This document shows positions 24,059 through 33,652 of a stretch of 64,000 nt of DNA, in pieces; position 1 is the stretch's first letter; the number at the start of each line of letters is the position of its first letter. The stretch is from Tenacibaculum sp. MAR_2010_89 (GTDB taxonomy: Bacteria > Bacteroidota > Bacteroidia > Flavobacteriales > Flavobacteriaceae), in contig NZ_FNUB01000005.1 of NCBI RefSeq assembly GCF_900105985.1, forward strand, positions 2,604,001-2,668,000. The letters run 5' to 3'. Both the position numbers and the translations under genes were made by a program. A model generated the notes under the pieces. The model worked only from the letters and a program-made list of their open reading frames with translations. It was not told the origin of the DNA and did not search any database.

Positions 24059-26083
24059 TTGAAATCTTTAAAAAAACACCTTTTTATAATTTTATTTTTA
24101 TATTTAAATTTTTGCTATGGATTCCAAAATGATAGTATTGATATATGGATAAAACAATCTAAAAACAAAAATTTAACTAAAATTAATAGAAAAAAACTAC
24201 TTGAAAAAGCTTATGATCAAATTATCTCTAATGACAAGGTTCTTCCCTTAAAATTAAGTTCTATTGCATATGAACTCTATAATTTAAAAGATACTATTTC
24301 CTTTTTTAAAATAAACAAACAGGCTTTAAAACTTGCTCTTAAAATTGATCATACTTATGCCATCGGTGATGCCCATTGGAACTATGCCACCTATTATATA
24401 CGCTTAGAAATATATCATAAAGCTTATTTTCATTTTAATAAAGCATATCAATCATTTATCAAGAAAGGAAATAAAAAAGAAGCAGTAAAGATATTGTGGG
24501 GCATGGCTAGAATAAAAGGTAGGTACAGAGATTATACGGGTAGTGAACTTTTAAATATAAAAGCTATTAAAATTTGTAATGAGCTAAAAGACTATAAACA
24601 ACTTTATAAATTATATAATCACTTAGGTTTATTACAGAAAGATATTAAAGAGTATGATAAAGCAATTGAATATTACAATAAAGCACTTAATTATTTTACT
24701 GAAGTTCCTAAAGAATTGCAGCAAAAATATCATATAGAGATTTATAATAATATAGGAGACGCTTTATTTAAAAAAAAAGAATACAAAAAAGCTCTTAAAT
24801 TTTATAATAAAGAGTTAAAAAACAAATCACTAAGACAAGAGCAATTAGCAAGAGTTATTCACCATAAAGCTTACTGTAAACTTTTTATGAATGACACTAT
24901 TGGAATTCAAAAAGACTTTCAACAAGCGTTAGATATTCGTATTAAATTAGGCAAAAAAACAGATATTGTATATAGTAAAAAACAGTTAGTTGACTTCTAT
25001 ATCTACAAAAAAGACACTACTAAAGCACTACAGTACGCACAAGAAGCTAATAGATTAGCTTTAGAATTAAAAAACAGTGTTGCTTATTTAGCAACATTAC
25101 AACAACTAGCTAATCTTGATACCAAAAACTCTAATAAATATTATAGTCGTTACATTGAGTTTAATGATAGCTTAATAAGTGCTGAACGTAGAATTCAAAA
25201 TAAGTTTACTCGTATTGAGTTTGAAACTGATGAGTATATTGAAGAAACGGAACGGCTATCTCAACAACGTATTTGGATCATCGTTACTAGTATTGCTGGT
25301 GTATTTATTTTAAGTTTATTATACTTTTTACGTGTACAAAAAGTGCAAAATGAAAAATTAAGTATTGAAGCTGAGCATCAAAAAGCTAATGAAGAAGTAT
25401 ATGTTTTAACATTACAACAGCAAGCTAAACTAGAGGAAGAACGCATTAAAGAACGTAATAGAATATCAGAAGAACTACATGATGGTATTTTAGGAAAACT
25501 ATTTGGAACTCGTTTTGGCTTAGGGTTTTTACCAATAAAAGGAGAAGAACAAACACTTGAAAAACATCAAAATTTATTGAATGAGTTACAAGATATTGAA
25601 AAAGAAATTAGAGATGTTTCTCATAAATTAAGTGATAATTTTAGTAATTCAGATATTAACTTTACCTCTATTATTAAACAATTATTAGAAGATAAAGGCG
25701 TTATTGGTAACTTTACACACAACATTACATTTTCTCCTGATATTGTATGGAAAGATATTAATGAAATTACAAAAGCTAATATTTATAGAATTATTCAAGA
25801 AGCTTTACAAAATATCATTAAGCATGCTAAAGCAAAAAAGGTTATCTTAGATTTTTCTTTAAAAAATCAAGATTTAGTTATCAAAATTCAAGATAATGGA
25901 GTTGGTTTTAATAGCAAAAAAGGTAAAAAAGGAATAGGATTAAAAAATATAAAAACGAGAATTGAAAAATTAAAAGGAAGCATTGAAATAAAATCCGAAA
26001 TTAATGTAGGTACTACCCTACTCATTAACACCCCTTACATCCAAAAAGATGGAAAAAAAACAATTAACAGCGTTAATAATTGA
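24059..26083 (+). CDS. TPR-containing NarL-type sensor histidine kinase
   Basis: 674 residues from TTG 24059, giving a signal peptide (MKSLKKHLFIILFLYLNFCYG). TPR-like repeats fill the periplasmic half (about 60-380), a membrane helix lies at about 410-430, then a coiled coil and the HisKA_3 dimerisation box ISEELHDGILGKLFG with the phospho-accepting histidine, and a HATPase domain (IIQEALQNIIKHAKAKKV; DNGVGF; KGIGLKNI). It would sense through TPRs or bound partners and phosphorylate the regulator encoded next, with which it overlaps by 35 bases. The signal is unknown. Confidence 0.88.
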   Translation: MKSLKKHLFIILFLYLNFCYGFQNDSIDIWIKQSKNKNLTKINRKKLLEKAYDQIISNDKVLPLKLSSIAYELYNLKDTISFFKINKQALKLALKIDHTYAIGDAHWNYATYYIRLEIYHKAYFHFNKAYQSFIKKGNKKEAVKILWGMARIKGRYRDYTGSELLNIKAIKICNELKDYKQLYKLYNHLGLLQKDIKEYDKAIEYYNKALNYFTEVPKELQQKYHIEIYNNIGDALFKKKEYKKALKFYNKELKNKSLRQEQLARVIHHKAYCKLFMNDTIGIQKDFQQALDIRIKLGKKTDIVYSKKQLVDFYIYKKDTTKALQYAQEANRLALELKNSVAYLATLQQLANLDTKNSNKYYSRYIEFNDSLISAERRIQNKFTRIEFETDEYIEETERLSQQRIWIIVTSIAGVFILSLLYFLRVQKVQNEKLSIEAEHQKANEEVYVLTLQQQAKLEEERIKERNRISEELHDGILGKLFGTRFGLGFLPIKGEEQTLEKHQNLLNELQDIEKEIRDVSHKLSDNFSNSDINFTSIIKQLLEDKGVIGNFTHNITFSPDIVWKDINEITKANIYRIIQEALQNIIKHAKAKKVILDFSLKNQDLVIKIQDNGVGFNSKKGKKGIGLKNIKTRIEKLKGSIEIKSEINVGTTLLINTPYIQKDGKKTINSVNN

Positions 26084-26732
26084 TGATCACCCTTTAATAT
26101 CTGAAGCTTATAAAAGTGCTTTTCAATACATAGAAAGTCAGGAAAATGAATATCGTTTTGAAATTCATGTAAAACACAATTGTGATGATGCTTGTGCTAT
26201 TATTAAAGAATACTCAAGCTTGAAAAACAAAATTGATGTTATTTTTTTAGATATGCGATTACCTGCATCAAAAGATGGCACTATACTTTCAGGTGAAGAT
26301 TTAGGCTTAAAAATAAACCAGCTATTACCCGATTCAAAAATTATTGTTTCTACTACCTTTAATGATAATTTTAGAGTGCATAGTATTTTAAGAAATATTA
26401 ATCCTGATGGTTTTTTAGTAAAAAATGATATTACACCACAAGAACTAGTTACAGCTATAAAAGAAGTTATTACTGCCCCTCCATACTACAGTAAAACAGT
26501 AATGAAGTTAATACGAAATCAAATTGCAAGTGATTATGTACTAGATGATATAGATAGAAAGATATTGTACGAGCTTTCTATAGGAAATAGGATGAAAAAA
26601 TTACCTGAGGTTATTCCGCTTTCTTTTGCTGGAATTCAAAAAAGAAAAAGACAATTAGCTAAAGTATTTGATGTAGATGGTAATGATGATAGAGAGCTAA
26701 TTTTAGTGGCAAGAGATAAAGGTTTTTTATAA
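26049..26732 (+). CDS. Response regulator with an atypical helix-turn-helix domain
   Basis: 227 residues. The receiver domain (about 5-135) has IIDDHP, phospho-acceptor aspartate in IFLDMRLPAS and the switch lysine in FLVKNDITP. The C-terminal region (about 165-227; DRKILYELSIGNRMKKLPE) resembles a LuxR/NarL DNA-binding domain but departs from the usual consensus. The gene starts inside the end of the kinase gene (35-base overlap), so both are made together. A terminator follows at 26756-26787. Targets are unknown; the paired palindromes at 22490-22528 are one candidate by proximity only. Confidence 0.85.
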   Translation: MEKKQLTALIIDDHPLISEAYKSAFQYIESQENEYRFEIHVKHNCDDACAIIKEYSSLKNKIDVIFLDMRLPASKDGTILSGEDLGLKINQLLPDSKIIVSTTFNDNFRVHSILRNINPDGFLVKNDITPQELVTAIKEVITAPPYYSKTVMKLIRNQIASDYVLDDIDRKILYELSIGNRMKKLPEVIPLSFAGIQKRKRQLAKVFDVDGNDDRELILVARDKGFL

Positions 26733-26755
26733 AATATAATATCAAAAAAAAAACA

Positions 26756-26787
26756 AAAAGGGAACTATTAAAAAATAGTTCCCTTTT
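26756..26787. terminator. Bidirectional terminator (GGGAACTATT type, copy 1)
   Basis: AAAAGGGAACTATT and AATAGTTCCCTTTT form a 14-bp stem. It separates the response-regulator gene from the convergent beta-barrel gene at 26807. The same stem sequence recurs at 27462-27497. Confidence 0.88.
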
Positions 26788-26806
26788 ATATTTATGTCTT
26801 TTTTAC

Positions 26807-27394
26807 TTAGAAATTATACCCTACAGAAACTTGAAAAACTCCGTTTTTAATATCTGTACCATTTTCTTTCGCTAAATTAGATAATCCTAAATTATAACGA
26901 GCCCCAAAATTTAAACCATTATTTAATTTATATCCTAAACCAAAGTTTAAACCAAAGTCCATATTCTCAGCGTTTTCTTTAAAATCTTGAGTATTCGAAA
27001 CACTAGCGGCTTCAGCTTTAGTTTTAGCTGATAATAAAAATCCTAATTGAGGTCCTGCTTCAATACTAAAGTTGTCAATTAAATAATATTTAGCCATAAC
27101 AGGAAGGTATAAGTAATCTACTTTTGTAGTAAATTCAAAATTTACTCTTCCTTGCTCTCTTTCATACTTCATACCTTGTGCAGAGTATAATAATTCTGGT
27201 TGAATAGAGAATTTATCAGTTATTTTGAACTCAACAACTCCACCAACATGAAAAGAAGTTCTTACACTTGAGTTATCTGGAATATCTCCTGTTAAGTTAG
27301 CAAAGTTCACTCCTGCCTTTACACCAAAATCAATGTCTTGTGCTTTAGCTGTAAAACCTAAAGCAACCATAGCAATTACTAATAATTTTTTCAT
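26807..27394 (-). CDS. Outer-membrane beta-barrel protein (porin-like family)
   Basis: 195 residues with signal peptide MKKLLVIAMVALGFTAKAQ and alternating polar/apolar strands typical of the Bacteroidota OMP beta-barrel (PorT/OmpW-like) family: IDFGVKAGVNFANLTG, FSIQPELLYSAQG, YYLIDNFSIEAGPQLGFLL, and a C-terminal strand ending VGYNF, with a terminal phenylalanine for barrel assembly. Probably eight strands. First of four related genes in a row on this strand, each with its own spacing. Role unknown. Confidence 0.85.
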   Translation of the reverse strand: MKKLLVIAMVALGFTAKAQDIDFGVKAGVNFANLTGDIPDNSSVRTSFHVGGVVEFKITDKFSIQPELLYSAQGMKYEREQGRVNFEFTTKVDYLYLPVMAKYYLIDNFSIEAGPQLGFLLSAKTKAEAASVSNTQDFKENAENMDFGLNFGLGYKLNNGLNFGARYNLGLSNLAKENGTDIKNGVFQVSVGYNF

Positions 27395-27461
27395 AATTTA
27401 AAATTCTTGTTTTTTTTATATTTTTAAGATTGAGAATTTACTTTTGAATATAAAACAAAAT

Positions 27462-27497
27462 AAAAAAGGGAACTATTAAAAATAGTTCCCTTTTTTT
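27462..27497 (-). terminator. Terminator (GGGAACTATT type, copy 2)
   Basis: The stem GGGAACTATT/AATAGTTCCC is identical to the one at 26756-26787, with longer A and T runs and loop AAA. It follows the beta-barrel gene ending at 27519. Confidence 0.88.
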
Positions 27498-27518
27498 GTA
27501 CTTGTTCTGTTTATACTA

Positions 27519-28028
27519 CTATAAAGAAAAAGAGTAAGTTCCTCCAATTCCGAATGTAGCAGCAGTAGAAGTTACATCAATAGATAATGGTCCAATTCCA
27601 ACAGTTTGGCTTACGCTAGCTGCAGAATAATCAAGGTGTAACGTAATTTTGTCAGTTACTTTGTAACCTACAAGAGCACGGTAATAAAACCCTCCATCAT
27701 TAGCATCAGGTCTGATCCCAATACCGTAACCTAAATCAGCACCAATAGTAACTTTTTCAGCTACAGCGTAACGTGCAGCAGCAGATAATGGTAAAAAAGC
27801 GAAATCAGCTCCTTCTCCATTAAAGTGGATGTAAGATACAGATGGTCCTACTTGAAACTTATCAGAAACATTAAATAAATAGTTTGCTTCAATAGCTCCT
27901 GTAACATCAAATGCATCACTTGCATCTCCTACTGGTAAACCAATAGTTCCACCAACATTAAGTTGTCCTTCTTGTGCGTTAACAGCTAATCCAAAAGCCA
28001 TCATTGCTACTAATAATAATTTTTTCAT
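27519..28028 (-). CDS. Outer-membrane beta-barrel protein (paralogue 2)
   Basis: 169 residues: signal peptide MKKLLLVAMMAFGLAVNAQ, then strands such as GQLNVGGTIGLPVGDASDAF, KFQVGPSVSYIHFNG, VTIGADLGYGIGIRPDA, GGFYYRALVGYKVTDKI, ending in TFGIGGTYSFSL. It is closely related to the next gene (28208), sharing the GLPVGDAS/GIPTGDAS, VGPSVS and GGFYYR blocks. CAAATGTA at 28056-28063 reads TACATTTG on the minus strand, a good -7 box 28 bases before the start. Function unknown. Confidence 0.82.
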   Translation of the reverse strand: MKKLLLVAMMAFGLAVNAQEGQLNVGGTIGLPVGDASDAFDVTGAIEANYLFNVSDKFQVGPSVSYIHFNGEGADFAFLPLSAAARYAVAEKVTIGADLGYGIGIRPDANDGGFYYRALVGYKVTDKITLHLDYSAASVSQTVGIGPLSIDVTSTAATFGIGGTYSFSL

Positions 28029-28207
28029 AATTTTTTAATTATATGTTTGAAAGGACAAATGTAGTCCTATACTTTAAATAATACCTACTTTTTTTTGTGT
28101 TTTTTTGTTAAAAATTAAGATAAAACCCATCTTTATTTTAACCATTATTTAACATACTAATAGGTAGGGCTGTTAGCTCTACACTCAATATATACTAATA
28201 GTATATT

Positions 28208-28690
28208 TTACAAAGCAAACATTACACCCAATCCAAAATTAGACATAGTTGCTCCATCATTTGTAATACCTGAATATGTTGCTTGTACCATTAATTTTTC
28301 TGAAACATTATATCCTATCATTGGTCTGTAATAAAAACCTCCTTGATTTCCAGTATTCATACCTACAGCATATCCTAAATCACCACCAAAAGTAAACTTA
28401 TCAGAAGGACTAAACCTTGCTGCTGCAGATACTGGCAAAAATTGAAAATCTCCAATACCAACATTACCTATTGTTTTTCCAAAATAATTTACAAATGATA
28501 CTGAAGGACCTACTTTAAATTGATCTGAAACATTGAAAAGGTAATTTGCTTCTGCACTAAGAGCAAAAGAAGTAGCATTACTAGCATCTCCAGTTGGAAT
28601 TCCAACGTTAGCTCCAATATTAAACTGTCCATCTTGTGCATTAACTGCTAAACCAAATGCCATCATAGCAACTACTAATAATTTTTTCAT
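28208..28690 (-). CDS. Outer-membrane beta-barrel protein (paralogue 3)
   Basis: 160 residues, a near neighbour and close paralogue of the 27519 gene: the same signal peptide pattern, then GQFNIGANVGIPTGDASNAT, KVGPSVSFVNYFG, GGDLGYAVGMNTGNQGGFYYR, and a final strand FGLGVMFAL. The last residue is leucine rather than phenylalanine. The shared blocks indicate a tandem duplication of one ancestral gene. No function assigned. Confidence 0.82.
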   Translation of the reverse strand: MKKLLVVAMMAFGLAVNAQDGQFNIGANVGIPTGDASNATSFALSAEANYLFNVSDQFKVGPSVSFVNYFGKTIGNVGIGDFQFLPVSAAARFSPSDKFTFGGDLGYAVGMNTGNQGGFYYRPMIGYNVSEKLMVQATYSGITNDGATMSNFGLGVMFAL

Positions 28691-28784
28691 AATTTAAGTT
28701 TTTATGTTTTAAGTTATTTCGTTCTTTCTAATCAAAAGAGATGCCAAAATAAAAATTACTCAAACTTTTAAGACATTATTTAAA

Positions 28785-28840
28785 ATATAAGCACAAAAAA
28801 AAGGAGAATGATTACATTCTCCTTTTTTTTGTGCTTATAT
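28785..28840 (-). terminator. Perfect 26-bp hairpin, terminator of the 28849 gene
   Basis: ATATAAGCAC followed by an A-run and GGAGAATG (28785-28810) pairs without mismatch with 28815-28840 around the loop ATTA. It lies 8 bases after the stop of the 28849 gene. The stem is much longer than an ordinary terminator needs. Confidence 0.85.
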
Positions 28841-28848
28841 GTATTAAT

Positions 28849-29364
28849 TTAGAATCTGTATCCTAAACCAATTTGAAAATAATCTACTTTAGTAGATACT
28901 ACAGCATTTTCTACTCTATTAGTTAATCCAAAAGAATATCTAGCAGTAGCAAAAAGATTATCAGTAAAATCGTAACCAGCTCCAGCAGCTAAACCTAAAC
29001 CAAATGAATTAAATTCATCACCAGTTTCATCAACTATTAAATCTAACATTGGTCCTGCCAAAATAGAAAAATTTTCAGCTACATAATATTTAGCTAAAAT
29101 TGGCATAGTAATAACGTTAGTTGAATTATCATTTTTAAATGAAGCAGTGTATGCTAATTCTGGTTGGATGTTAAATTTTTCAGAAACTTTAATGTCTGCA
29201 AAAAAACCTACGTAAAATCCAGATGCTCCTTGAGAAGCAGAAATTCCATTTGCTGATGCTTTTACAGTCATATTACTAAAACCTCCAGTAATACCAAAAG
29301 ATGTTTCTTGTGCGTTAACAGCTAAACCAAATGCCATCATAGCAACTAATAATAATTTTTTCAT
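28849..29364 (-). CDS. Outer-membrane beta-barrel protein (paralogue 4)
   Basis: 171 residues, signal peptide identical to that of the 27519 gene (MKKLLLVAMMAFGLAVNAQ). The mature part follows the 26807 type rather than the 27519/28208 type: GFYVGFFADIKVSEKFNIQPELAYTAS, MPILAKYYVAENFSILAGP, ending IGLGYRF with terminal phenylalanine. CAAAATTA at 29397-29404 gives a minus-strand -7 box (TAATTTTG) 33 bases before the start. Its own terminator follows. Confidence 0.84.
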   Translation of the reverse strand: MKKLLLVAMMAFGLAVNAQETSFGITGGFSNMTVKASANGISASQGASGFYVGFFADIKVSEKFNIQPELAYTASFKNDNSTNVITMPILAKYYVAENFSILAGPMLDLIVDETGDEFNSFGLGLAAGAGYDFTDNLFATARYSFGLTNRVENAVVSTKVDYFQIGLGYRF

Positions 29365-29502
29365 AATTCTAAATCTTTTATAATTTTTAAAGTTGGCAAA
29401 ATTAACATTTTTTTTAAAATTTTAACATGATTTTAATAATAAATTAAATTATCAGTTCAACCATTACATCATGTTTCTAATAATCAAAATGTTATAAATC
29501 AA

Positions 29503-29538
29503 AAAAACAGTTAAAAAGAGATCCTTTTAACTGTTTTT
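29503..29538 (-). terminator. Terminator of lon
   Basis: AAAAACAGTTAAAA and TTTTAACTGTTTTT form a 14-bp stem around a short loop, 58 bases after the lon stop codon. Confidence 0.75.
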
Positions 29539-29596
29539 CATAAAGAATTACAAATTCTATTCGTGTAAAAAATTATCTATAATTGATTAAAATATT

Positions 29597-32068
29597 TTAC
29601 TTTTCTTTTTTAGTTACTAATTTTCTTGCATTTTTTACCTTTTGCTTAGTTAATGCAATATCAATTACCTCACTCATTTCAGTTACAAAATGAAACTTCA
29701 ATCCTTTTAAATAGCTTTGCTTAATTTCTTCAATATCCTTTTTATTTTCTTTACATAAAATTATTTCTTTAATATTAGCTCTTTTAGCTGCTAATATTTT
29801 TTCTTTAATTCCTCCAACTGGTAACACTTTTCCTCTTAATGTTATTTCTCCAGTCATAGCTAATTTGTTTTTAACTTTACGTTGAGTAAATACAGATACT
29901 AAAGATGTTAACATGGTAATACCAGCACTTGGCCCATCTTTAGGAGTTGCTCCTTCAGGTACATGAATATGTACATCGTAATTATCTATAACTTCAGGCT
30001 CAATTCCAAACTCTTCAACATTTGCCTTAATATATTTCATGGCAATAGTAGAAGATTCTTTCATCACTGTTCCTAAATTACCTGTGATTGATAAATTCCC
30101 TTTTCCTTTAGAAAGTATCGATTCAATAAATAAGATATCACCTCCTACACTTGTCCAAGCTAAGCCTGTAACAACACCAGCTGTATCATTATTCTCATAC
30201 TTATCTCTTTCTAAACGTGCTGCTCCTAAAATAGTTTCTATATCTTCAGTTGTTAAAGCAATATTATACGCTTCTTCCATAGCTATAGATTTCGCGGCAT
30301 AACGAACAACTTTTGCTACTTGCTTTTCTAATCCACGAACTCCAGATTCTCTAGTATATCCTTCTACAATTTTTTCAATTTGAGCTTTTCCTAATTTTAA
30401 ATGCTCATTATTTAATCCATGTTCTTTTAATTGTTTAGGTAATAAATATTTTTTAGCAATTTCTATTTTTTCTTCAATAGTATACCCTGTTACATTTATA
30501 ATTTCCATACGGTCACGTAATGCCCATGGAATTTGTCCTAAATTATTTGCTGTAGCAATAAATAACACTTTAGAAAGATCATAACCAACTTCTAAATAAT
30601 TATCATAAAACTCAGTATTTTGCTCAGGGTCTAATACTTCTAACATTGCTGAAGAAGGGTCACCTTGATGACTTTGGCTTAATTTATCAATTTCATCTAA
30701 TACAAATACAGGGTTAGAAGTTCCTGATTTTTTAATATTTTGAATTAAACGCCCTGGCATAGCTCCAATATACGTTTTTCTATGCCCTCTAATTTCTGCT
30801 TCATCACGTAATCCTCCTAAAGACATACGTACATATTTACGTCCTAAAGCTTCAGCAACAGATTTACCTAATGATGTTTTACCTACCCCTGGAGGTCCGT
30901 ATAAACAAATAATTGGCGATTTCATATCACCTCGTAACTTTAAAACAGCTAAATGTTCTATAATACGTTCTTTAACTTTTTCTAGCCCAAAATGATCTCT
31001 ATCTAATATTTTTTGAGCCTTTTTTAAATCAAATTTATCTTTAGAATATTCTCCCCAAGGTAATTCTAACATTAACTCTAAATAGTTACGTTGTACACCA
31101 TACTCAGCCATTTGAGGATTCATTCTCTTCAAACGATTCAATTCCTTTTCAAAGGTTTCTGCTACTTCTTTTCCCCATTTTTTAGATTTAGATTTAATTC
31201 TCATTTCATCTAATTCTTGATCATTTGAAACACCACCTAATTCATCTTGAATAGTTTTTAGTTGCTGATGTAAATAATATTCACGCTGTTGTTTATCTAA
31301 ATCAGATCTAGTTTTAGATTGAATATCATTACGTAACTGTAATCGCTGAAGTTCTTTGTTTAAATTCTTTAATGTTAAAAGGGCACGTTCTTTTAAATTA
31401 TCTTTTTCAAGTAAAACTTGTTTTTGGGCAATACTTAATTCCATATTAGATGAAATAAAGTTTACTAAAAACGAATTAGATTGAATATTTTTAATTGCAA
31501 AAGAAGCTTCAGAAGGTAACATTGGATTCTCTTTTATTACCTCAAGAGCTAACTCTTTTATAGAATCAATTATAGCATTAAATTCTTTTTTATCATCTAT
31601 TTCTCTTTCATCAATAGCTTCTTTAACATTAGCTTTTAAATAAGGCTCTTGTTGAGTTACTTCAGTAATTTCAAAACGTTTCTTTCCTTGAATAATAACT
31701 GTTGTATTACCGTCAGGCATTTTTAACACTCTTAAAATTTGAGCAACTACACCAGTTTTATGTATATCATCAACTGTTGGGTCTTCTACTTCACCATTCT
31801 TTTGAGCAACAACTCCTACAACTTTATCTCCTTTATTCGCGTCTTTTATAAGCTGAATTGATTTATCTCTACCTGCCGTAATTGGAATTACAACTCCTGG
31901 AAATAATACTGTATTTCTTAAAGGTAATATAGGTAGTTCATTAGGAACATCTTCATTATTCATATTTTCCTCATCTTCTGGAGTTAATAAAGGAATCAAC
32001 TCAGAATTTTCGTTAAATACGTCTTGAAGCGACAAATTGTCTAAATGTATAATTTTTGATTTACTCAT
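29597..32068 (-). CDS. lon: ATP-dependent protease La (Lon)
   Basis: Cytoplasmic AAA+ serine protease that degrades damaged and regulatory proteins. 823 residues: N-terminal LON substrate-binding domain (about 45-240; [19 protein letters not shown]), AAA+ module with Walker [11 protein letters not shown] and Walker [11 protein letters not shown], and C-terminal protease domain with catalytic Ser714 in DGPSAGIT and Lys757 in GGIKEK. The acidic first 40 residues are usual for Bacteroidota Lon. Monocistronic, with its own terminator. Confidence 0.97.
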   Translation of the reverse strand: MSKSKIIHLDNLSLQDVFNENSELIPLLTPEDEENMNNEDVPNELPILPLRNTVLFPGVVIPITAGRDKSIQLIKDANKGDKVVGVVAQKNGEVEDPTVDDIHKTGVVAQILRVLKMPDGNTTVIIQGKKRFEITEVTQQEPYLKANVKEAIDEREIDDKKEFNAIIDSIKELALEVIKENPMLPSEASFAIKNIQSNSFLVNFISSNMELSIAQKQVLLEKDNLKERALLTLKNLNKELQRLQLRNDIQSKTRSDLDKQQREYYLHQQLKTIQDELGGVSNDQELDEMRIKSKSKKWGKEVAETFEKELNRLKRMNPQMAEYGVQRNYLELMLELPWGEYSKDKFDLKKAQKILDRDHFGLEKVKERIIEHLAVLKLRGDMKSPIICLYGPPGVGKTSLGKSVAEALGRKYVRMSLGGLRDEAEIRGHRKTYIGAMPGRLIQNIKKSGTSNPVFVLDEIDKLSQSHQGDPSSAMLEVLDPEQNTEFYDNYLEVGYDLSKVLFIATANNLGQIPWALRDRMEIINVTGYTIEEKIEIAKKYLLPKQLKEHGLNNEHLKLGKAQIEKIVEGYTRESGVRGLEKQVAKVVRYAAKSIAMEEAYNIALTTEDIETILGAARLERDKYENNDTAGVVTGLAWTSVGGDILFIESILSKGKGNLSITGNLGTVMKESSTIAMKYIKANVEEFGIEPEVIDNYDVHIHVPEGATPKDGPSAGITMLTSLVSVFTQRKVKNKLAMTGEITLRGKVLPVGGIKEKILAAKRANIKEIILCKENKKDIEEIKQSYLKGLKFHFVTEMSEVIDIALTKQKVKNARKLVTKKEK

Positions 32069-32245
32069 AATTTTTTATCTGTCATGTTGGCATTTTGTTT
32101 ATTTACAAAACAATTATAAAACGCCATTTTAAAAATATAAAACTCTTAAAAACAAGCAATTAGCGCAATTAACTTTTTTTAAGACACTTATATAGGTCAA
32201 TTCTTATGCCAAGAGCTCCCCTACAAAACTTAATTATTTTGTAAC

Positions 32246-32253
32246 TATTTTTG
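32246..32253 (+). promoter_or_regulatory. -7 box for the 32291 gene
   Basis: TATTTTTG fits TAnnTTTG, 38 bases before the ATG at 32291, between this gene and the divergent lon. Confidence 0.45.
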
Positions 32254-32290
32254 TAATATCACGTCAAATAGCTACACAAACAACTTAACT

Positions 32291-32971
32291 ATGAAGGCTT
32301 CATATTTTTTTATTCTTACAATTTTTATTTTTTCAACTTTTAGCTGTACTTCAAAAAAAAATCCCCCAGAATTCATTAAAAAAGCTACTGGACGTTACTA
32401 TTTTAATGCTGACGAAGTTATTGAAGTTCACTTTACTGACGCTAAGTTACTTTTAAATTGGAGGAATCAAAATTTAAACCCTTTAAAATTAAATGATTCT
32501 ACTTTTTATGTTAGAGAAATGAATGAAAAATTAATTTTTAACTCTGTAAAAAACAACATTGAATTAGCTACCAAAAGAGAACATAAAGGCAAAAAATATG
32601 TTTTTAACAAAATGAAAGAGGGAGAAAAAACGCCAAGTGAGTACTTAACCCAAAATAATTACGAAATGGCTTTAAACGGGTATTTAAACATCAAAAAAAC
32701 TGACAGTTTAAATCCTGTTATAAAAGAAAGAAATTTAAATAGACTTGGATATAGATACATAAGAAACGATGACTTTGATAAAGCTATTAATGTTTTTAAA
32801 ATAAATACCATTTTATACCCAAATAGCTCAAATACTTTTGATAGTTTAGGTGATGCATATGTTAGAGTGAAAGATACGGTAAATGCTATTGATAATTATA
32901 AAAAGGCTTTAGCTATAAACCCTGAAAATAGGAGTTCAAAAAGAAATCTTAAAAAGTTAACTAGAAAATAA
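32291..32971 (+). CDS. TPR-repeat lipoprotein
   Basis: 226 residues with lipobox FSCTS (Cys19). The first part of the mature protein (about 30-120) is strand-rich and resembles the DUF3471-like tail domains of serine-hydrolase neighbours only loosely; the C-terminal half (about 120-220) holds TPR helices (NRLGYRYIRNDDFDKAINVF; SLGDAYVRVKDTVNAIDNYK). TPRs point to protein binding in the envelope. Stand-alone gene convergent with a LysE-type transporter. Function unknown. Confidence 0.7.
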   Translation: MKASYFFILTIFIFSTFSCTSKKNPPEFIKKATGRYYFNADEVIEVHFTDAKLLLNWRNQNLNPLKLNDSTFYVREMNEKLIFNSVKNNIELATKREHKGKKYVFNKMKEGEKTPSEYLTQNNYEMALNGYLNIKKTDSLNPVIKERNLNRLGYRYIRNDDFDKAINVFKINTILYPNSSNTFDSLGDAYVRVKDTVNAIDNYKKALAINPENRSSKRNLKKLTRK

Positions 32972-32996
32972 AACCCCTAATAAAAACGGTATTTTT

Positions 32997-33611
32997 TTAA
33001 ATTAATATCAGAGCAGCAATACCTATAAAAACAACAATCTGTGCCCATTTTAAATACACTCCTACTTTATCATTTTGTTTTAAATAACTAGATATTGAAC
33101 CTGCCAAAATTGCTATTCCTGAAAAAATGATAAAAGAAGTAATAATAAACACTCCACCTAGTATATAAAACTGTAATACCGTTGACATTGATTTAGAAAA
33201 CAAAAATTGTGGAAAAAAGGCTAAAAAGAAAATCGTTACTTTAGGATTTAATACATTCATCCAAAAGCCGGTTTTAAATAATTGCAAAGTTGTTTTTTGT
33301 TGTACATTTTCAGTTGAAAATGCAATTTTAGCATCACTTTTATATACTTTAAAAGCTAAATATAATAAATAAGCCGCTCCGAAAAGTTTTATTATAAAAA
33401 ATAGATTTTCATTTCTTTTAATTACTTCAGAAACCCCAAAAGCAACCAAAGTTGTATGAATAATGCATCCTGTCATTAATCCAATTACAGTTGCTAAACC
33501 ATATTTTTTTCCGTTCACTATACTTTGAGTAAGAACAAAAATATTATCCGGTCCAGGTGAAAAAGCTAGTGTTGTAGTTGCTAACACAAAAGATATTAGA
33601 ATTTCAATCAT
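32997..33611 (-). CDS. LysE/RhtB family amino-acid exporter
   Basis: 204-residue inner-membrane protein with about six helices. The N-terminal ATTTLAFSPGPDNIFVLTQSIVNGKKYG matches the conserved LysE/RhtB opening (SPGPDN), and GFWMNVLNPKVTIFFLAFFPQF is the second family signature. Such proteins export amino acids or derivatives by proton exchange; substrate unknown. It starts 42 bases after the mqo stop on the same strand, so it could be co-transcribed with mqo. Confidence 0.88.
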   Translation of the reverse strand: MIEILISFVLATTTLAFSPGPDNIFVLTQSIVNGKKYGLATVIGLMTGCIIHTTLVAFGVSEVIKRNENLFFIIKLFGAAYLLYLAFKVYKSDAKIAFSTENVQQKTTLQLFKTGFWMNVLNPKVTIFFLAFFPQFLFSKSMSTVLQFYILGGVFIITSFIIFSGIAILAGSISSYLKQNDKVGVYLKWAQIVVFIGIAALILI

Positions 33612-33652
33612 TACTTTAATTCTTAATTTTCGGCTAATTTAAATGATATATT

